Shown here: piece by piece, positions 45,347 to 54,090 of the stretch
Layout: each line of letters begins with the position of its first letter
Position numbering within the stretch: position 1 is the stretch's first letter
NCBI RefSeq assembly: GCF_002723955.1
Contig: NZ_BEWN01000001.1
Location: 682,001-746,000 of the forward strand
Reading direction: 5' to 3'
Source: Gluconobacter frateurii
Lineage (GTDB): Bacteria; Pseudomonadota; Alphaproteobacteria; Acetobacterales; Acetobacteraceae
Length of the DNA stretch: 64,000 nt
The notes under the pieces: generated by a model
The model's database searches: none
What the model was told of the DNA's origin: nothing
What the model saw: only the letters and a program-made list of their open reading frames with translations
Translations under genes and position numbers: made by a program

Positions 45347-46119
45347 GTTTGAGGATGAAGTTTGGCGCTGGAGCCGCTCTGGGCCTGATGGCTGCTGTCA
45401 CGATCGGCGGTGGTCTGGTGGCATGTGGCAAAGTGCCGGGACATGACCGCAACAAGCTCTGGGAACTGGTAGGCAGTCGTTGCGCCAAGGATGCACAGCA
45501 TCATCCCTGCGCCGTTTATGATCCTCAGGACGGTTATGCGTTGCTGAAGGATCTGTATGGCCACGGTCAGTACCTGCTGATTCCAACAAAGAAGGTTCCC
45601 GGTATTGAGGATGCATCCCTTCTTCAGCCGGAAACTCCGAACTACTTCGCGGAAGCATGGGCCGAACGGCAGCGTGTTCCGACAGGGTATGGATTTCCAG
45701 TCCCGGACGAGCACCTGTCTCTCGCCATCAATTCCCGTGATGGCCGGACGCAGGACCAGCTTCATATCCATATCGATTGCCTGACGCCTTACGTCCGTAC
45801 TGAGATCGACAAGTACATGATCGGCGAGGCTTGGACCCCTGTTTCGCTGTATGGACATCCATACCGCGCCCGACTGGTGCAGACGCTTGATCCATCACCG
45901 TTCCGCCTCGTGGGTGATGCGGACATGGCGGATCACACGATTGTGGTTACGCCGGGCCATCATGGTGGTTTCGTCATCCTTGATGACGTTGCTCACGCTT
46001 TGGATCGGGCTTCCGGTGAGGAAGTTCAGGACCACAAGTGCAAGATCGACGACCCGAAGCACAAGGCCATGCATATGGACGGCATGGAACCGGGCATGCA
46101 CATGAACGGGATGATGTAA
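45343..46119 (+). CDS. cdh: CDP-diacylglycerol pyrophosphatase
   Basis: Hydrolyses CDP-diacylglycerol to CMP and phosphatidate. 258 residues: one N-terminal membrane segment (about 4-26), WELVGSRC-AKDAQHHPCAVYDPQDGYALLKD typical of the family, and a HIT-like HIHIDC motif near 141-146. The ATG at 45343 overlaps the ppx stop and has an SD (AAGGGAAG); an in-frame ATG at 45325 is within ppx. The C-terminus is unusual: after the folded part comes a Met/His-rich tail (HKAMHMDGMEPGMHMNGMM, last 19 residues) that looks metal-binding. Confidence 0.88.
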   Translation: MSLRMKFGAGAALGLMAAVTIGGGLVACGKVPGHDRNKLWELVGSRCAKDAQHHPCAVYDPQDGYALLKDLYGHGQYLLIPTKKVPGIEDASLLQPETPNYFAEAWAERQRVPTGYGFPVPDEHLSLAINSRDGRTQDQLHIHIDCLTPYVRTEIDKYMIGEAWTPVSLYGHPYRARLVQTLDPSPFRLVGDADMADHTIVVTPGHHGGFVILDDVAHALDRASGEEVQDHKCKIDDPKHKAMHMDGMEPGMHMNGMM

Positions 46120-46198
46120 CACTTCATCTTGTTCTGACGCTCCGGGACTGGCATGGTTCGATCATCCTCGAACCACCTGTTAATTCCGGAGATTGCCC

Positions 46199-47341
46199 GT
46201 GAACTGGCCTTTGCTGGCTCTGGCCGTGGGCGCATTCGCCATCGGTACGACCGAATTTACCCCGATGGGCCTTCTGCCTGTCATTGCGCAGGGCCTTCAG
46301 GTTACTGTCCCGAAGGCTGGAGGGCTGGTAACGGCCTATGCCGTGGGCGTCATGGTTGGCGCCCCTTTCATTACGCTTCTGTTGGCAAGACTACGCCGTA
46401 AATCCGCCCTGACATTGCTGATGGGGATTTACGTCGCTGGCAACCTGCTGTCCGCAGTCGCTGGAAGCTATGAACTCCTTTTTGCCTCGCGTGTGCTCAC
46501 CAGCCTGGCCCATGGTGCCTTCTTTGGTCTCGGAGCGGTTGAAGCATCCGCTGTTGTTGCACCCGAGCGCCGGGCCAGCGCGGTTGCAACCATGTTCATG
46601 GGACTGACGGTCGCCAATATCATTGGCGTCCCCGCGGCAACGTGGCTTGGCATGAACTTTGGCTGGCACATGGCTTTTGGTGTGACAGCCATTCTGGGCC
46701 TGCTGACGATGGTTGCCGTGCAGTGGGCGCTTCCGGCGCGCGAGGCGGGACCTGTTCCGGATGTTGCCAGTGAACTCAAGGCACTTCTGCGTGCGAATGT
46801 TCTGCTTGCCCTGCTAACGACCGCGATCGGGGCAGGGGCCATGTTTGTGCTCTACACCTATATCGCGCCGATCCTTCAGCACATCACCCATGCCAGCCCG
46901 TTGGTCATTACGATTGCCCTGATGCTGACAGGTGTCGGCTTCTCAATCGGTAACGCGATTGGTGGCCGGAGTGCGGATCGCTCGCTCGATGGAAGCCTTC
47001 TGATGTTTTTCCCCATTCTCGGGGCTGTCATGCTGCTCTTCCCCTGGGCCGCTCAGACCGTGCCGGGTGCGCTGATTGCCACGCTCGTCTGGGGGGCGGC
47101 GACGTTTGCTCTGATGCCGGCGCTCCAGATGCGCGTCATGCAGGCCGCTCATGATGCCCCAGCCTTGGCATCCTCGGTTAATATCGGTGCTTTCAACCTT
47201 GGAAATGCGATTGGTGCCGCTTTTGGCGGGATCGCGCTCTCCATGGGCTTGGGTTATGCGGGTGTTTCCGTTATCGGAACGGCTCTGGCCCTCGTTGGGG
47301 TCGGTCTTGTTCTCTTTTCGCGAAAGGTGGCTCCGCCATGA
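46199..47341 (+). CDS. MFS transporter, DHA1 (AraJ/YdhP-like) type
   Basis: Twelve-helix major facilitator of about 380 residues, probably a proton-driven exporter of sugars, purine derivatives or drugs. The first helix (ALAVGAFAIGTTEFTPMGLLPVIA) and AYAVGVMVGAPFITLL-ARLRRK with motif A are typical of the AraJ/YdhP/NepI branch. GTG at 46199 has an SD GGAG 7 bases upstream and is preferred over TTG at 46193. The stop overlaps the acid phosphatase start by 4 bases (ATGA). A substrate cannot be given. Confidence 0.9.
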   Translation: MNWPLLALAVGAFAIGTTEFTPMGLLPVIAQGLQVTVPKAGGLVTAYAVGVMVGAPFITLLLARLRRKSALTLLMGIYVAGNLLSAVAGSYELLFASRVLTSLAHGAFFGLGAVEASAVVAPERRASAVATMFMGLTVANIIGVPAATWLGMNFGWHMAFGVTAILGLLTMVAVQWALPAREAGPVPDVASELKALLRANVLLALLTTAIGAGAMFVLYTYIAPILQHITHASPLVITIALMLTGVGFSIGNAIGGRSADRSLDGSLLMFFPILGAVMLLFPWAAQTVPGALIATLVWGAATFALMPALQMRVMQAAHDAPALASSVNIGAFNLGNAIGAAFGGIALSMGLGYAGVSVIGTALALVGVGLVLFSRKVAPP

Positions 47342-48024
47342 CCCGTTCCTTTCTGCTCGCCACCGGGCTTCTTTTCAGTGCGGCCCTGACGCCACTTGCC
47401 GCTTACGCCGAGCAACCTGCCAATGTCGGTGATGCCGTCATGGCGGCCAGCGCCTATCATGATAGCGGCGATTATCAGCACGATTTTGATACGGTGATGG
47501 CACAGGCCCGTCACTGGGTCTTCGAGCGTGCGCCCAAGGTGCACAAGCCTGCGATCGTCCTCGATATTGACGAAACGACCCTGTCCAACTGGGATGAAAT
47601 CCGGGCGGATAATTTTGGCTATATCGCCAACGGTCCCTGCGACGCCTTGCCCAAAGGGCCATGTGGCGCCATTGCCTGGGAAAAGAGTGGCCGTGCGCCA
47701 GCTTTTGCGTCCACGCTGGCTTTGATCAATGAAGCCGAGAAGAACCATGTTGCGGTTTTCTTCATCACGGGCCGCCATGAAGACGAGCGTGAGGCGACCG
47801 CCCGCAATCTTCATCTGGCCGGGATCAAGCACTGGGACGGGCTGGATCTACGCCCCATGACCTCACATGGCTATGCCGCGCATTACAAGGCACCAGCCCG
47901 CGCGGCGATTGAAGCCAAGGGATACACCATTATTGCCAGCATCGGAGATCAGCCTTCCGATCTCGCTGATGGTCATGCGGAGAAGGGCTTTCTGCTGCCC
48001 AACCCGTTCTACCGCGTACCGTAA
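47338..48024 (+). CDS. Secreted HAD-type acid phosphatase
   Basis: Periplasmic or outer-membrane-associated non-specific acid phosphatase of the HAD IIIB (class B/OlpA) kind, 228 residues. Signal peptide to about residue 24 (AYA). The nucleophile motif DIDETTLSNWDE lies at about 76-87 (both Asp in DxDE), FITGRHEDERE (about 141-151) is motif II, and IGDQPSDLADG (about 201-211) is the acidic motif IV. No lipobox is seen, unlike the lipoprotein e(P4) relatives. It is coupled to the upstream exporter gene and ends before a strong shared terminator. Confidence 0.9.
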   Translation: MTRSFLLATGLLFSAALTPLAAYAEQPANVGDAVMAASAYHDSGDYQHDFDTVMAQARHWVFERAPKVHKPAIVLDIDETTLSNWDEIRADNFGYIANGPCDALPKGPCGAIAWEKSGRAPAFASTLALINEAEKNHVAVFFITGRHEDEREATARNLHLAGIKHWDGLDLRPMTSHGYAAHYKAPARAAIEAKGYTIIASIGDQPSDLADGHAEKGFLLPNPFYRVP

Positions 48025-48044
48025 GACGGACTGGTTTCTGATAC

Positions 48045-48084
48045 AAAAAAGGCGCTCAGGTGAATGACCTGAGCGCCTTTTTTG
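48045..48084. terminator. Bidirectional rho-independent terminator
   Basis: AAAAAAGGCGCTCAGG pairs with CCTGAGCGCCTTTTTT around a 7-base loop, between the convergent acid phosphatase and TIGR02302 genes. Confidence 0.93.
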
Positions 48085-48089
48085 TGTCT

Positions 48090-50771
48090 TTAGAACGACT
48101 TCAGCAGTCGTTCCAGATAATCCAGTTCGCCCTGAGGGCGTGTGCGATCCGACGCCCGGCGACGAAGTTCGCGTTCAATGTCTCTGGCCCGATCCCGCGC
48201 ATTCCGATCCGGGATGTGCGCGTCGGAATCCTTGCCGTTCTGGCCTTCACCCAGCTTCCGGCCCAGCGGATCCTGATCCTTGCGGTCTTCATCTCCATCA
48301 TCGTCATCGCCTGCGTCGGGCTGGTCTCCGCCGTCGCCCTGCTGACCCGCTGCACCATGCTGCTGCTGGCCAGAACCGCCGCTTCCCATGGACGGAATGA
48401 AGCTCAGGCTTCCGCCTTTGCCCTGACCCGATCCGCCAGATTTTTGGTTCTGCCGCATCTGTTTTCCAGCTTCGGACAGGTCAGCGAGCACTTTCTGCTC
48501 CGCCGTCGCAGCAGCATCATCATGACGGTCTGCCAGAGCTTTTCGGGCGTCCTGCATGTCCGCCTTGGCCTTGTCGAACGCCGTTGCAGGTTTGCCGGTA
48601 AGATCCTTGACGCGACGGCCAAGAATATTGTCGATGCGTTCCAGAGCGCGTTGGAACGCATGGTCCGTACGGCGCTCGGGAGATTGCGCGGCGACAGTGG
48701 CCGGATCGGTTGGCGCTTCCGGTTTGGCCGGAGCCGCCTGGTCCATATTGGGCGGGGGCTGCATGCCGAGCTGACGGAGAAGATCAGCCGTGGACATTTG
48801 GCTGATATCCTCATGTCCATCCTGCTGATCCGGGGGCAGGGCGGCCTTGCGTGCGGCAGACAGGCGGGCCTGTGCGTGATCCAGAAGCGTCGTTTCCCGA
48901 TGAACCAGATCATGCAGGGCGGCCCGTTGTGCCCGGGCTTCTTCCTGCGCTTTCATCTGGGCGGCAAGGGCTTTCAGATCTTCCGGCGTGGCCTGACGCA
49001 TATGCTCGGCCATGTCTTCCATCTGCTGAAGCTTGCGGAGGGCTTCGTCACCATGCCCCTGGGAGGCATCGTTCTGAAGGCGCTGCATCTGGTCGGACCA
49101 CGGATCAGCCGAACTGGTACCGGACTGTGGCATCATGATGCCGCTTTGCGCTGCCTTCTGGAACAGAAGCTGCATCCGTCGGTTCAGCGCATCCTTAAGG
49201 TCTTTCGTCCGGCGCTGAAGCTCTTCCTGCTCGGCAAGGGAATGGCCTTTTTCGCCCAGATCCCGCATGTGATCGAGCTGCTGCTGAACGCTCTGTTGGG
49301 CTGCACGCACGGCGGCGGCGGCATCTGCAATTTCCGGACCATCCCGCCGCAGATCATCCAGATACAGGGCCAGCGCCCAGAGTTGGCCCGGAACCTGTTC
49401 GGCTGCCTCCTGCGGTGCGTTGTGCTGAAGCGAAGCGATATCGAGGCTCAAAGGTGCCAGAACCGGGCGAACATCTGTCGTCTGGGTCAGAAGCTTCAGT
49501 TCATCTGCGGCCTGCTGTGGGCGCTCCTGACCGAGCATCAGGCGACGACGCAGAGACACAATGGCGCGGGCCAGCGGGTCTGTGAACTTGCGTGCGCCCA
49601 TATGGAAGCGAATGGCATCGCTCAGGCTTTCGCGCCCTGAAACGCTGGTTGCGTGCAGACGTCCCTCAACTTCCATACCCGCGAACGGGTCGGAAGAAAG
49701 GTCCGGTCGGGCCTCGCCTTTGGCGTCCTTGGGATGACCATCCAGAGGAATAGGAACGCGAAGCACACGCCCTTTCGAAATGCCCGGTAGTCTGATTTCA
49801 GCTTCCAGAGACGCGACGCCGTAAGACTGCTTCACATGCCAGGGAAGGCTAGTCCGCCAGTCATCCTTCTGCGGAGCTGGTTTCCCGTCCCATGAAACCA
49901 GGGGAGGAAGATCAGGTTCGACAGTGACGCGCCACGAGCCCAGGGTCCGACCACGTGAGGAAAGCGTTACTGTTCCGCTCTGCTGAAGCGTTGCCTTCTC
50001 GCTCCAGCTTTTTTCATCAAGCCGGTCATGGCTGAGAGAGGTGGCTCCGTGCAGGACAGGGCGGCCATTGGCCCCTGTAATTGTCGCGTTCAGGACGGCG
50101 CCTTGCGGAACTGTTGCCGGGTTTGCCTGCTGCGTCTGGGAAAGGAAAACAGGGGCTCCGGGCGCATAGGACGGACGATCAATCCACGCCTGTACCGATG
50201 GCAGGGGAACGCTGTCATCATCCACACCTGGTACAAAACCTGAATGCAGGCGGGAAAGAGAGTGAGGCCCGCTCAAAGCTACAGCCGCGGCAAGTGCAAC
50301 CGTGACGGAGGCAAGGCCCAGCTTTTCACCGGTTGTTGTTTCTGGCCTTGGAAAGCCGACCTTCAAAGGGCCAAGGGAAGCAACAACACGGTGAACGTGC
50401 TGTGCCCAGATGGCGGCCTGCTCACCATTGCCGGCATAAGCCGGACGGTCAGCAAGCGTCAGAAGCGGCTGGTAGGCTAGATGGGAATCACGCTCAATTC
50501 GGCGGTCAACCTGTGCTGCGGTAGGCTGTGGGATGGATCGTAGTCCCTTGGCGCCGAGCCAGAGTGCCGTTCCCAGAACGAGCATTTCAAAGAGAGCATG
50601 AAGCCAGTCCGGTAAGGACTGGGGAATGCGGGCCAGACTGGCCAGACCATAGAATGCCGCAAGAAGCAGAGACCAGCGCAGGGCTGGCCAGGCACGTTCC
50701 CACCACAGAACGCGCCGGGCGCGACGGCGAAGGGAAACGAGGCGGGCTGTTGCGGCAATCGGATCAGCCAT
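48090..50771 (-). CDS. TIGR02302/DUF4175 family membrane protein
   Basis: Large protein of 893 residues with two hydrophobic helices near the N-terminus (about 26-75) and a third around 150-170, then a beta-rich region and a long Gln/Asp/Ala-rich, probably coiled and disordered C-terminal half (GQQQHGAAGQQGDGGDQPDAGDDDD near the end; broken here as low complexity). This is the TIGR02302 family of unknown function, found next to lysA in Alphaproteobacteria. The start at 50771 overlaps the lysA stop by 8 bases, indicating coupling. An upstream in-frame ATG at 50804 lies in lysA and is rejected. Confidence 0.88.
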   Translation of the reverse strand: MADPIAATARLVSLRRRARRVLWWERAWPALRWSLLLAAFYGLASLARIPQSLPDWLHALFEMLVLGTALWLGAKGLRSIPQPTAAQVDRRIERDSHLAYQPLLTLADRPAYAGNGEQAAIWAQHVHRVVASLGPLKVGFPRPETTTGEKLGLASVTVALAAAVALSGPHSLSRLHSGFVPGVDDDSVPLPSVQAWIDRPSYAPGAPVFLSQTQQANPATVPQGAVLNATITGANGRPVLHGATSLSHDRLDEKSWSEKATLQQSGTVTLSSRGRTLGSWRVTVEPDLPPLVSWDGKPAPQKDDWRTSLPWHVKQSYGVASLEAEIRLPGISKGRVLRVPIPLDGHPKDAKGEARPDLSSDPFAGMEVEGRLHATSVSGRESLSDAIRFHMGARKFTDPLARAIVSLRRRLMLGQERPQQAADELKLLTQTTDVRPVLAPLSLDIASLQHNAPQEAAEQVPGQLWALALYLDDLRRDGPEIADAAAAVRAAQQSVQQQLDHMRDLGEKGHSLAEQEELQRRTKDLKDALNRRMQLLFQKAAQSGIMMPQSGTSSADPWSDQMQRLQNDASQGHGDEALRKLQQMEDMAEHMRQATPEDLKALAAQMKAQEEARAQRAALHDLVHRETTLLDHAQARLSAARKAALPPDQQDGHEDISQMSTADLLRQLGMQPPPNMDQAAPAKPEAPTDPATVAAQSPERRTDHAFQRALERIDNILGRRVKDLTGKPATAFDKAKADMQDARKALADRHDDAAATAEQKVLADLSEAGKQMRQNQKSGGSGQGKGGSLSFIPSMGSGGSGQQQHGAAGQQGDGGDQPDAGDDDDGDEDRKDQDPLGRKLGEGQNGKDSDAHIPDRNARDRARDIERELRRRASDRTRPQGELDYLERLLKSF

Positions 50772-52095
50772 GGTCGGGCAGGAGCCAGTCCGGAACGGTT
50801 TCAACGGCGATCAGGTCTTCGACGGTCTGGCGCTGGCGGATAATCTCCCAGCGACCGTTATCGACCAGAACCTGGGCGGCGAACGGCCGGGAATTATAGG
50901 TCGAGCTCATGACGGATCCGTAGGCTCCCGTATCCAGAAGGGCAACGAGATCCCCCCGCTTCAGGGATGCAGGCAGAATGCGGTCCCGAGCGAAGATATC
51001 GCTGCTTTCGCAGACAGGTCCTACCACATCCCATGGCTTGAGTGCGTCACTGAACGCGGCCGGGGCGACAGGAAGGATACCATGCCAGGAATCATAAAGC
51101 GCCGGACGGGCCAGATCGTTCATAGCGGCATCAATCACGACGAAATCTGGATTGCCAGCCTTGGTTTCGATGACGCGGGACAAAAGGATGCCTGTCGGAG
51201 CGGAGAGCCAGCGGCCCGGCTCGATGCTGAGCGCCACGTCGAGATCACCTAGCGTTTCAGCAATGACGCCAGCCAGCATTTCGGGGGGAGGGGCGACCTC
51301 ATCCTTGTAGCGGATACCCAGACCACCACCGCAGTCGATGCTTTCCACCGTGTGACCGGCAGCACGGATCTCGCGCACCATATCGGCGAGGCGGCTATAG
51401 CCCTGACGGAAGGGTTCAGCCGTCAGCATCTGGCTGCCAAGATGCACCGCCAGGCCGATAAGCTGCACATGATCCAGCGATGCAGCTTCTGCATAGAGTT
51501 CGACGGCGCGGCGATGCTCGATCCCGAACTTGTCGCCAGCGCGGCCAGTGCTGATCTTGTCGTGTGTCTGTGCATCGACGTCCGGGTTCACGCGCAGGGC
51601 CGCACGGGCAACTTTGCCACAGGCACGGGCGATCTCGTTCAGGCGATGGAGCTCTTCCACGCTCTCCACATTGATCTGACGGATCTCGCGTTCCACTGCT
51701 GCACGTAGTTCCGGATCAGACTTGCCGACACCGGAAAAGACGATTCCATCGGGGGCGATGCCAGCGTGCAACGCGCGCTTCATTTCGCCGCCGCTGACAA
51801 TGTCCACGCCGTAGCCGCAGTCCCGCAGGATGGTCAGGGTCGCCTGATGATCCTGGGATTTCATGGCAAAGTGGAAGTGAACCGGAAGGTTCCGCGCCTC
51901 AAAGGCCGCTTTCAGCGCATTGGCGCGACGGCGCAGCGTACCGGCCCCCGTGATCCAGCAGGGCGTACCGGCAACAGCGGCGATGACGTGCAGGGGCACG
52001 CCTTCAAAGAGCAGACCATCACGTGCATTGACCTCCAAAGGAGGGCGGCTTGTCAGAAGGTCATTGAAGGAGGGGGCGGAAGAGAGAGCGTTCAT
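50764..52095 (-). CDS. lysA: Diaminopimelate decarboxylase
   Basis: PLP enzyme for the last lysine step, decarboxylating meso-diaminopimelate. 443 residues, fold III: the PLP lysine is in HFAMKSQ at 75-81 (K79), a change from the common YAxKAN, then GYGVDIVSGGEM, VNPDVDAQTHDKISTG with GDKFGI, LAVHLGSQ, CGGGLGI, and IEPGRWLSAPTG. The C-terminal RDRILPASLKRGDLVALLDTGAYG fits. It precedes the TIGR02302 gene with an 8-base overlap. It is divergent from cdd with about 68 bases between them. In related bacteria it follows argH and lptM, which here lie 6.4 kb away. Confidence 0.95.
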   Translation of the reverse strand: MNALSSAPSFNDLLTSRPPLEVNARDGLLFEGVPLHVIAAVAGTPCWITGAGTLRRRANALKAAFEARNLPVHFHFAMKSQDHQATLTILRDCGYGVDIVSGGEMKRALHAGIAPDGIVFSGVGKSDPELRAAVEREIRQINVESVEELHRLNEIARACGKVARAALRVNPDVDAQTHDKISTGRAGDKFGIEHRRAVELYAEAASLDHVQLIGLAVHLGSQMLTAEPFRQGYSRLADMVREIRAAGHTVESIDCGGGLGIRYKDEVAPPPEMLAGVIAETLGDLDVALSIEPGRWLSAPTGILLSRVIETKAGNPDFVVIDAAMNDLARPALYDSWHGILPVAPAAFSDALKPWDVVGPVCESSDIFARDRILPASLKRGDLVALLDTGAYGSVMSSTYNSRPFAAQVLVDNGRWEIIRQRQTVEDLIAVETVPDWLLPDHG

Positions 52096-52163
52096 GATGG
52101 TTCTACCGTATCGTGGACGCTTGGATGTTCCAAGCCGTTCACACAGGCGCTAGGGTCGGAATT

Positions 52164-52556
52164 ATGATGGAAGAACTGATCTCCCGGGCCCTTGATGCCC
52201 GCTCCCGTGCTTACGCGCCATACTCCCGCTTTCAGGTGGGCGCGGCTTTGCGATGTGATGGTGTCGTCTATTCCGGCTGCAATGTAGAAAACGCAGCCTA
52301 TCCGTTGGGAACCTGTGCTGAAGGTGGTGCCATTTCTGCAATGGTTCTTGGTGGCGGCCAGCGTATTGAGGAAATTGTGATTGTTGGTGGCGGCGACCAG
52401 CCATGTACACCCTGTGGAGGATGCCGACAGAAACTTCGTGAGTTTGGTCAGCCAAACCTGAAAGTGCACATGATTTCTCCAAAAGGTGAGATTCTCTTGA
52501 CGCGGACACTTGCTGAGTTGCTGCCTGATGCGTTCGGGCCGGACAATCTGGGATGA
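52164..52556 (+). CDS. cdd: Cytidine deaminase
   Basis: Zinc-dependent deamination of cytidine and deoxycytidine to uridines for pyrimidine salvage. 130 residues, the homotetrameric class. Zinc ligands and catalytic Glu are visible: CNVENAAYPLGTCAEGGAIS with C51 and E53, and PCTPCGGC with C81 and C84. YAPYSRFQVGAAL (18-30) is the substrate-side segment. ATG at 52164 or 52167 are both possible, with GGTCGGA upstream; the ATG at 52113 would add 17 unrelated residues. The stop overlaps the serine protease start (ATGA). Confidence 0.95.
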   Translation: MMEELISRALDARSRAYAPYSRFQVGAALRCDGVVYSGCNVENAAYPLGTCAEGGAISAMVLGGGQRIEEIVIVGGGDQPCTPCGGCRQKLREFGQPNLKVHMISPKGEILLTRTLAELLPDAFGPDNLG

Positions 52557-53266
52557 AACTCCGCTCCTGCCTGCTGGTTGGTGTTCTGGAGCTTTTGGGG
52601 CTGTACTGGGCGGCTGGCGCGTTTGCGCAGGTGCAGTCTGCGCTTCCGGGTCTGGGAGACGGAGCACGGCGGGAGCTGATAGACGTCAATCAGGCACCGT
52701 GGCGGATTCTGGCACGTGTGCAGACTGAGTTGGGCGGCCGTTGCACTGGGTTTGCCGTGGCTCCGACCGTTGTGATGACGGCAGCCCACTGTCTCTGGCT
52801 ACCCGCAACACATCATTATATTCAGCCCAAGGACATTCATGTCCTCATGGGATACGCCCGTGGCGGTTATCGACAACATGCCCAGGTGACGCGGTTTGTC
52901 ATTCCAGCGGGTTATGATCCAAAGAACGAGGCCGGAACGGCAAGTAATGATCGGGCTACGCTGCTCATGGATCATCCTGTAGCGATCGCGGCTGATCTTC
53001 TTCCGGCCGTGGAAGCCAAAGACGGAATGAGTGCCATGCTTGTGGGTTATCCGCAGGACAGAAGTGAAGTTCCGTTTGGGGATGTGGAGTGTACCGTCAA
53101 CGGCGTTACGGTCAGCGGACTTGTGCATCATGACTGTGAGGCGACCAGAGGCGTCAGCGGAGCGCCTTTGCTGGTGCAGACAGCAGACGGTTCCTGGGGC
53201 ATCGGCGCTGTGGCAGTCGAAGCGAATCTTGGGCCCGGTGGACTGGCTGCTCCCCTGGTTCGATAG
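52553..53266 (+). CDS. Secreted trypsin-like (V8-type) serine protease
   Basis: Exported chymotrypsin-fold endopeptidase of 237 residues. Signal peptide to about A25 (AFA). Triad residues: His79 in MTAAHCLW, Asp133 in SNDRATLLM (usually D-W-A-L in the family, here D-R-A-T), and Ser202 in TRGVSGAPLL. C64 and C80 flank the His and can form the usual disulphide. The mature region is compact and has no PDZ domain, unlike DegP. It overlaps cdd by 4 bases, an odd pairing of a cytosolic salvage enzyme with a secreted protease. Substrate and final location are unknown. Confidence 0.88.
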   Translation: MKLRSCLLVGVLELLGLYWAAGAFAQVQSALPGLGDGARRELIDVNQAPWRILARVQTELGGRCTGFAVAPTVVMTAAHCLWLPATHHYIQPKDIHVLMGYARGGYRQHAQVTRFVIPAGYDPKNEAGTASNDRATLLMDHPVAIAADLLPAVEAKDGMSAMLVGYPQDRSEVPFGDVECTVNGVTVSGLVHHDCEATRGVSGAPLLVQTADGSWGIGAVAVEANLGPGGLAAPLVR

Positions 53267-53382
53267 CTTCGATAAGAAGAATTTTCATAATTCTGCAAAC
53301 ATCCTTCAGATCAGACGTTTGAAAGACCGGGAAACACCTTTTTGGTTTTTCCAACCAATATTGGTCCAGGAGGGCACGTTTT

Positions 53383-53817
53383 ATGTATGTCATGTCAGGG
53401 AAAGGAACGACGTCTGTCGGGCGATCTCACGGCATGCATGCTGGAGGTGCATATCTAACCGATCGTAAGAGTATTCTTGTTGTCGAAGATCAGGCTCTGT
53501 TGCGGTTTCTCGCCGCCGATATGCTTGAAGACGCCGGTTATAATCCGATTCTTGCGGCCACTGCCGACGAAGCCATGGATATTTTGCTGAAAGGCGAAAC
53601 CGTGGATCTCGTTTTTTCTGATGTGAATATGCCGGGCCGTATCAACGGGATCGATCTTGCAGAAACGGTCGTTCAGCGGTGGCCTGATATCGGTGTTATC
53701 CTGACGTCAGGAGCGTTCCTGAAAGAGCAGAGATCACTTCCGGAAAAGGCGACATTTCTTCCCAAGCCATATGAGTGGGAAGATGTCTATCGCGTTCTGA
53801 AGCAACTGGAACATTGA
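53383..53817 (+). CDS. Single-domain response regulator receiver
   Basis: CheY-like receiver of 144 residues with no output domain. After a 28-residue unconserved head, ILVVEDQALLRFLAADML carries the acidic pair E35-D36, the phospho-acceptor is D80 in LVFSDVNMP, a switch Ser/Thr is in VILTSGAF, and the conserved Lys is in FLPKPYEW near residue 128. It has a good SD (AGGAGG). No histidine kinase lies in the window, so it is an orphan here. It may act in a phosphorelay or bind another protein, as DivK-type regulators do. Confidence 0.9.
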   Translation: MYVMSGKGTTSVGRSHGMHAGGAYLTDRKSILVVEDQALLRFLAADMLEDAGYNPILAATADEAMDILLKGETVDLVFSDVNMPGRINGIDLAETVVQRWPDIGVILTSGAFLKEQRSLPEKATFLPKPYEWEDVYRVLKQLEH

Positions 53818-53836
53818 TTTTCAGGAAAAATCTGTG

Positions 53837-53913
53837 TGGTGCACCCGAAAGGACTTGAACCTCTAACCCCCAGATTCGTAGTCTGGTGCTCTATCCAGTT
53901 GAGCTACGGGTGC
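53837..53913 (-). tRNA. tRNA-Arg (ACG)
   Basis: On the minus strand the 77-base gene begins GCACCCGTAGCTCAACTGG and ends in encoded CCA. The acceptor stem GCACCCG/CGGGTGC pairs fully. The anticodon loop CTACGAA between CCAGA and TCTGG gives anticodon ACG (read as inosine-CG, for CGU/CGC/CGA). GGTTCAAGTCC is the T-arm. Confidence 0.95.
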
Positions 53914-53951
53914 TTACACAGTATGATCTTCTGGCAAAGCCAAAAGTAAGA

Positions 53952-54028
53952 TGGTGCACCCGAAAGGACTTGAACCTCTAACCCCCAGATTCGTAGTCTG
54001 GTGCTCTATCCAGTTGAGCTACGGGTGC
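53952..54028 (-). tRNA. tRNA-Arg (ACG), second identical copy
   Basis: Identical to the copy at 53837-53913 over all 77 bases including encoded CCA, 38 bases away on the same strand. Probably co-transcribed, with this copy first. The duplication boosts dosage of a tRNA for the CGN codons that dominate in these genes. Confidence 0.95.
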
Positions 54029-54090
54029 GTCTTGAGGCGGGGTTTTACAGGCGGTTTTTAGACCTGACAACCCCCCTCTGAAAATAATTT

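Noticed and set aside
48060-49640. 526-codon plus-strand frame over the TIGR02302 gene
   Set aside because: Antisense shadow over the low-complexity half of the TIGR02302 gene; it also runs through the bidirectional terminator at 48045-48084.
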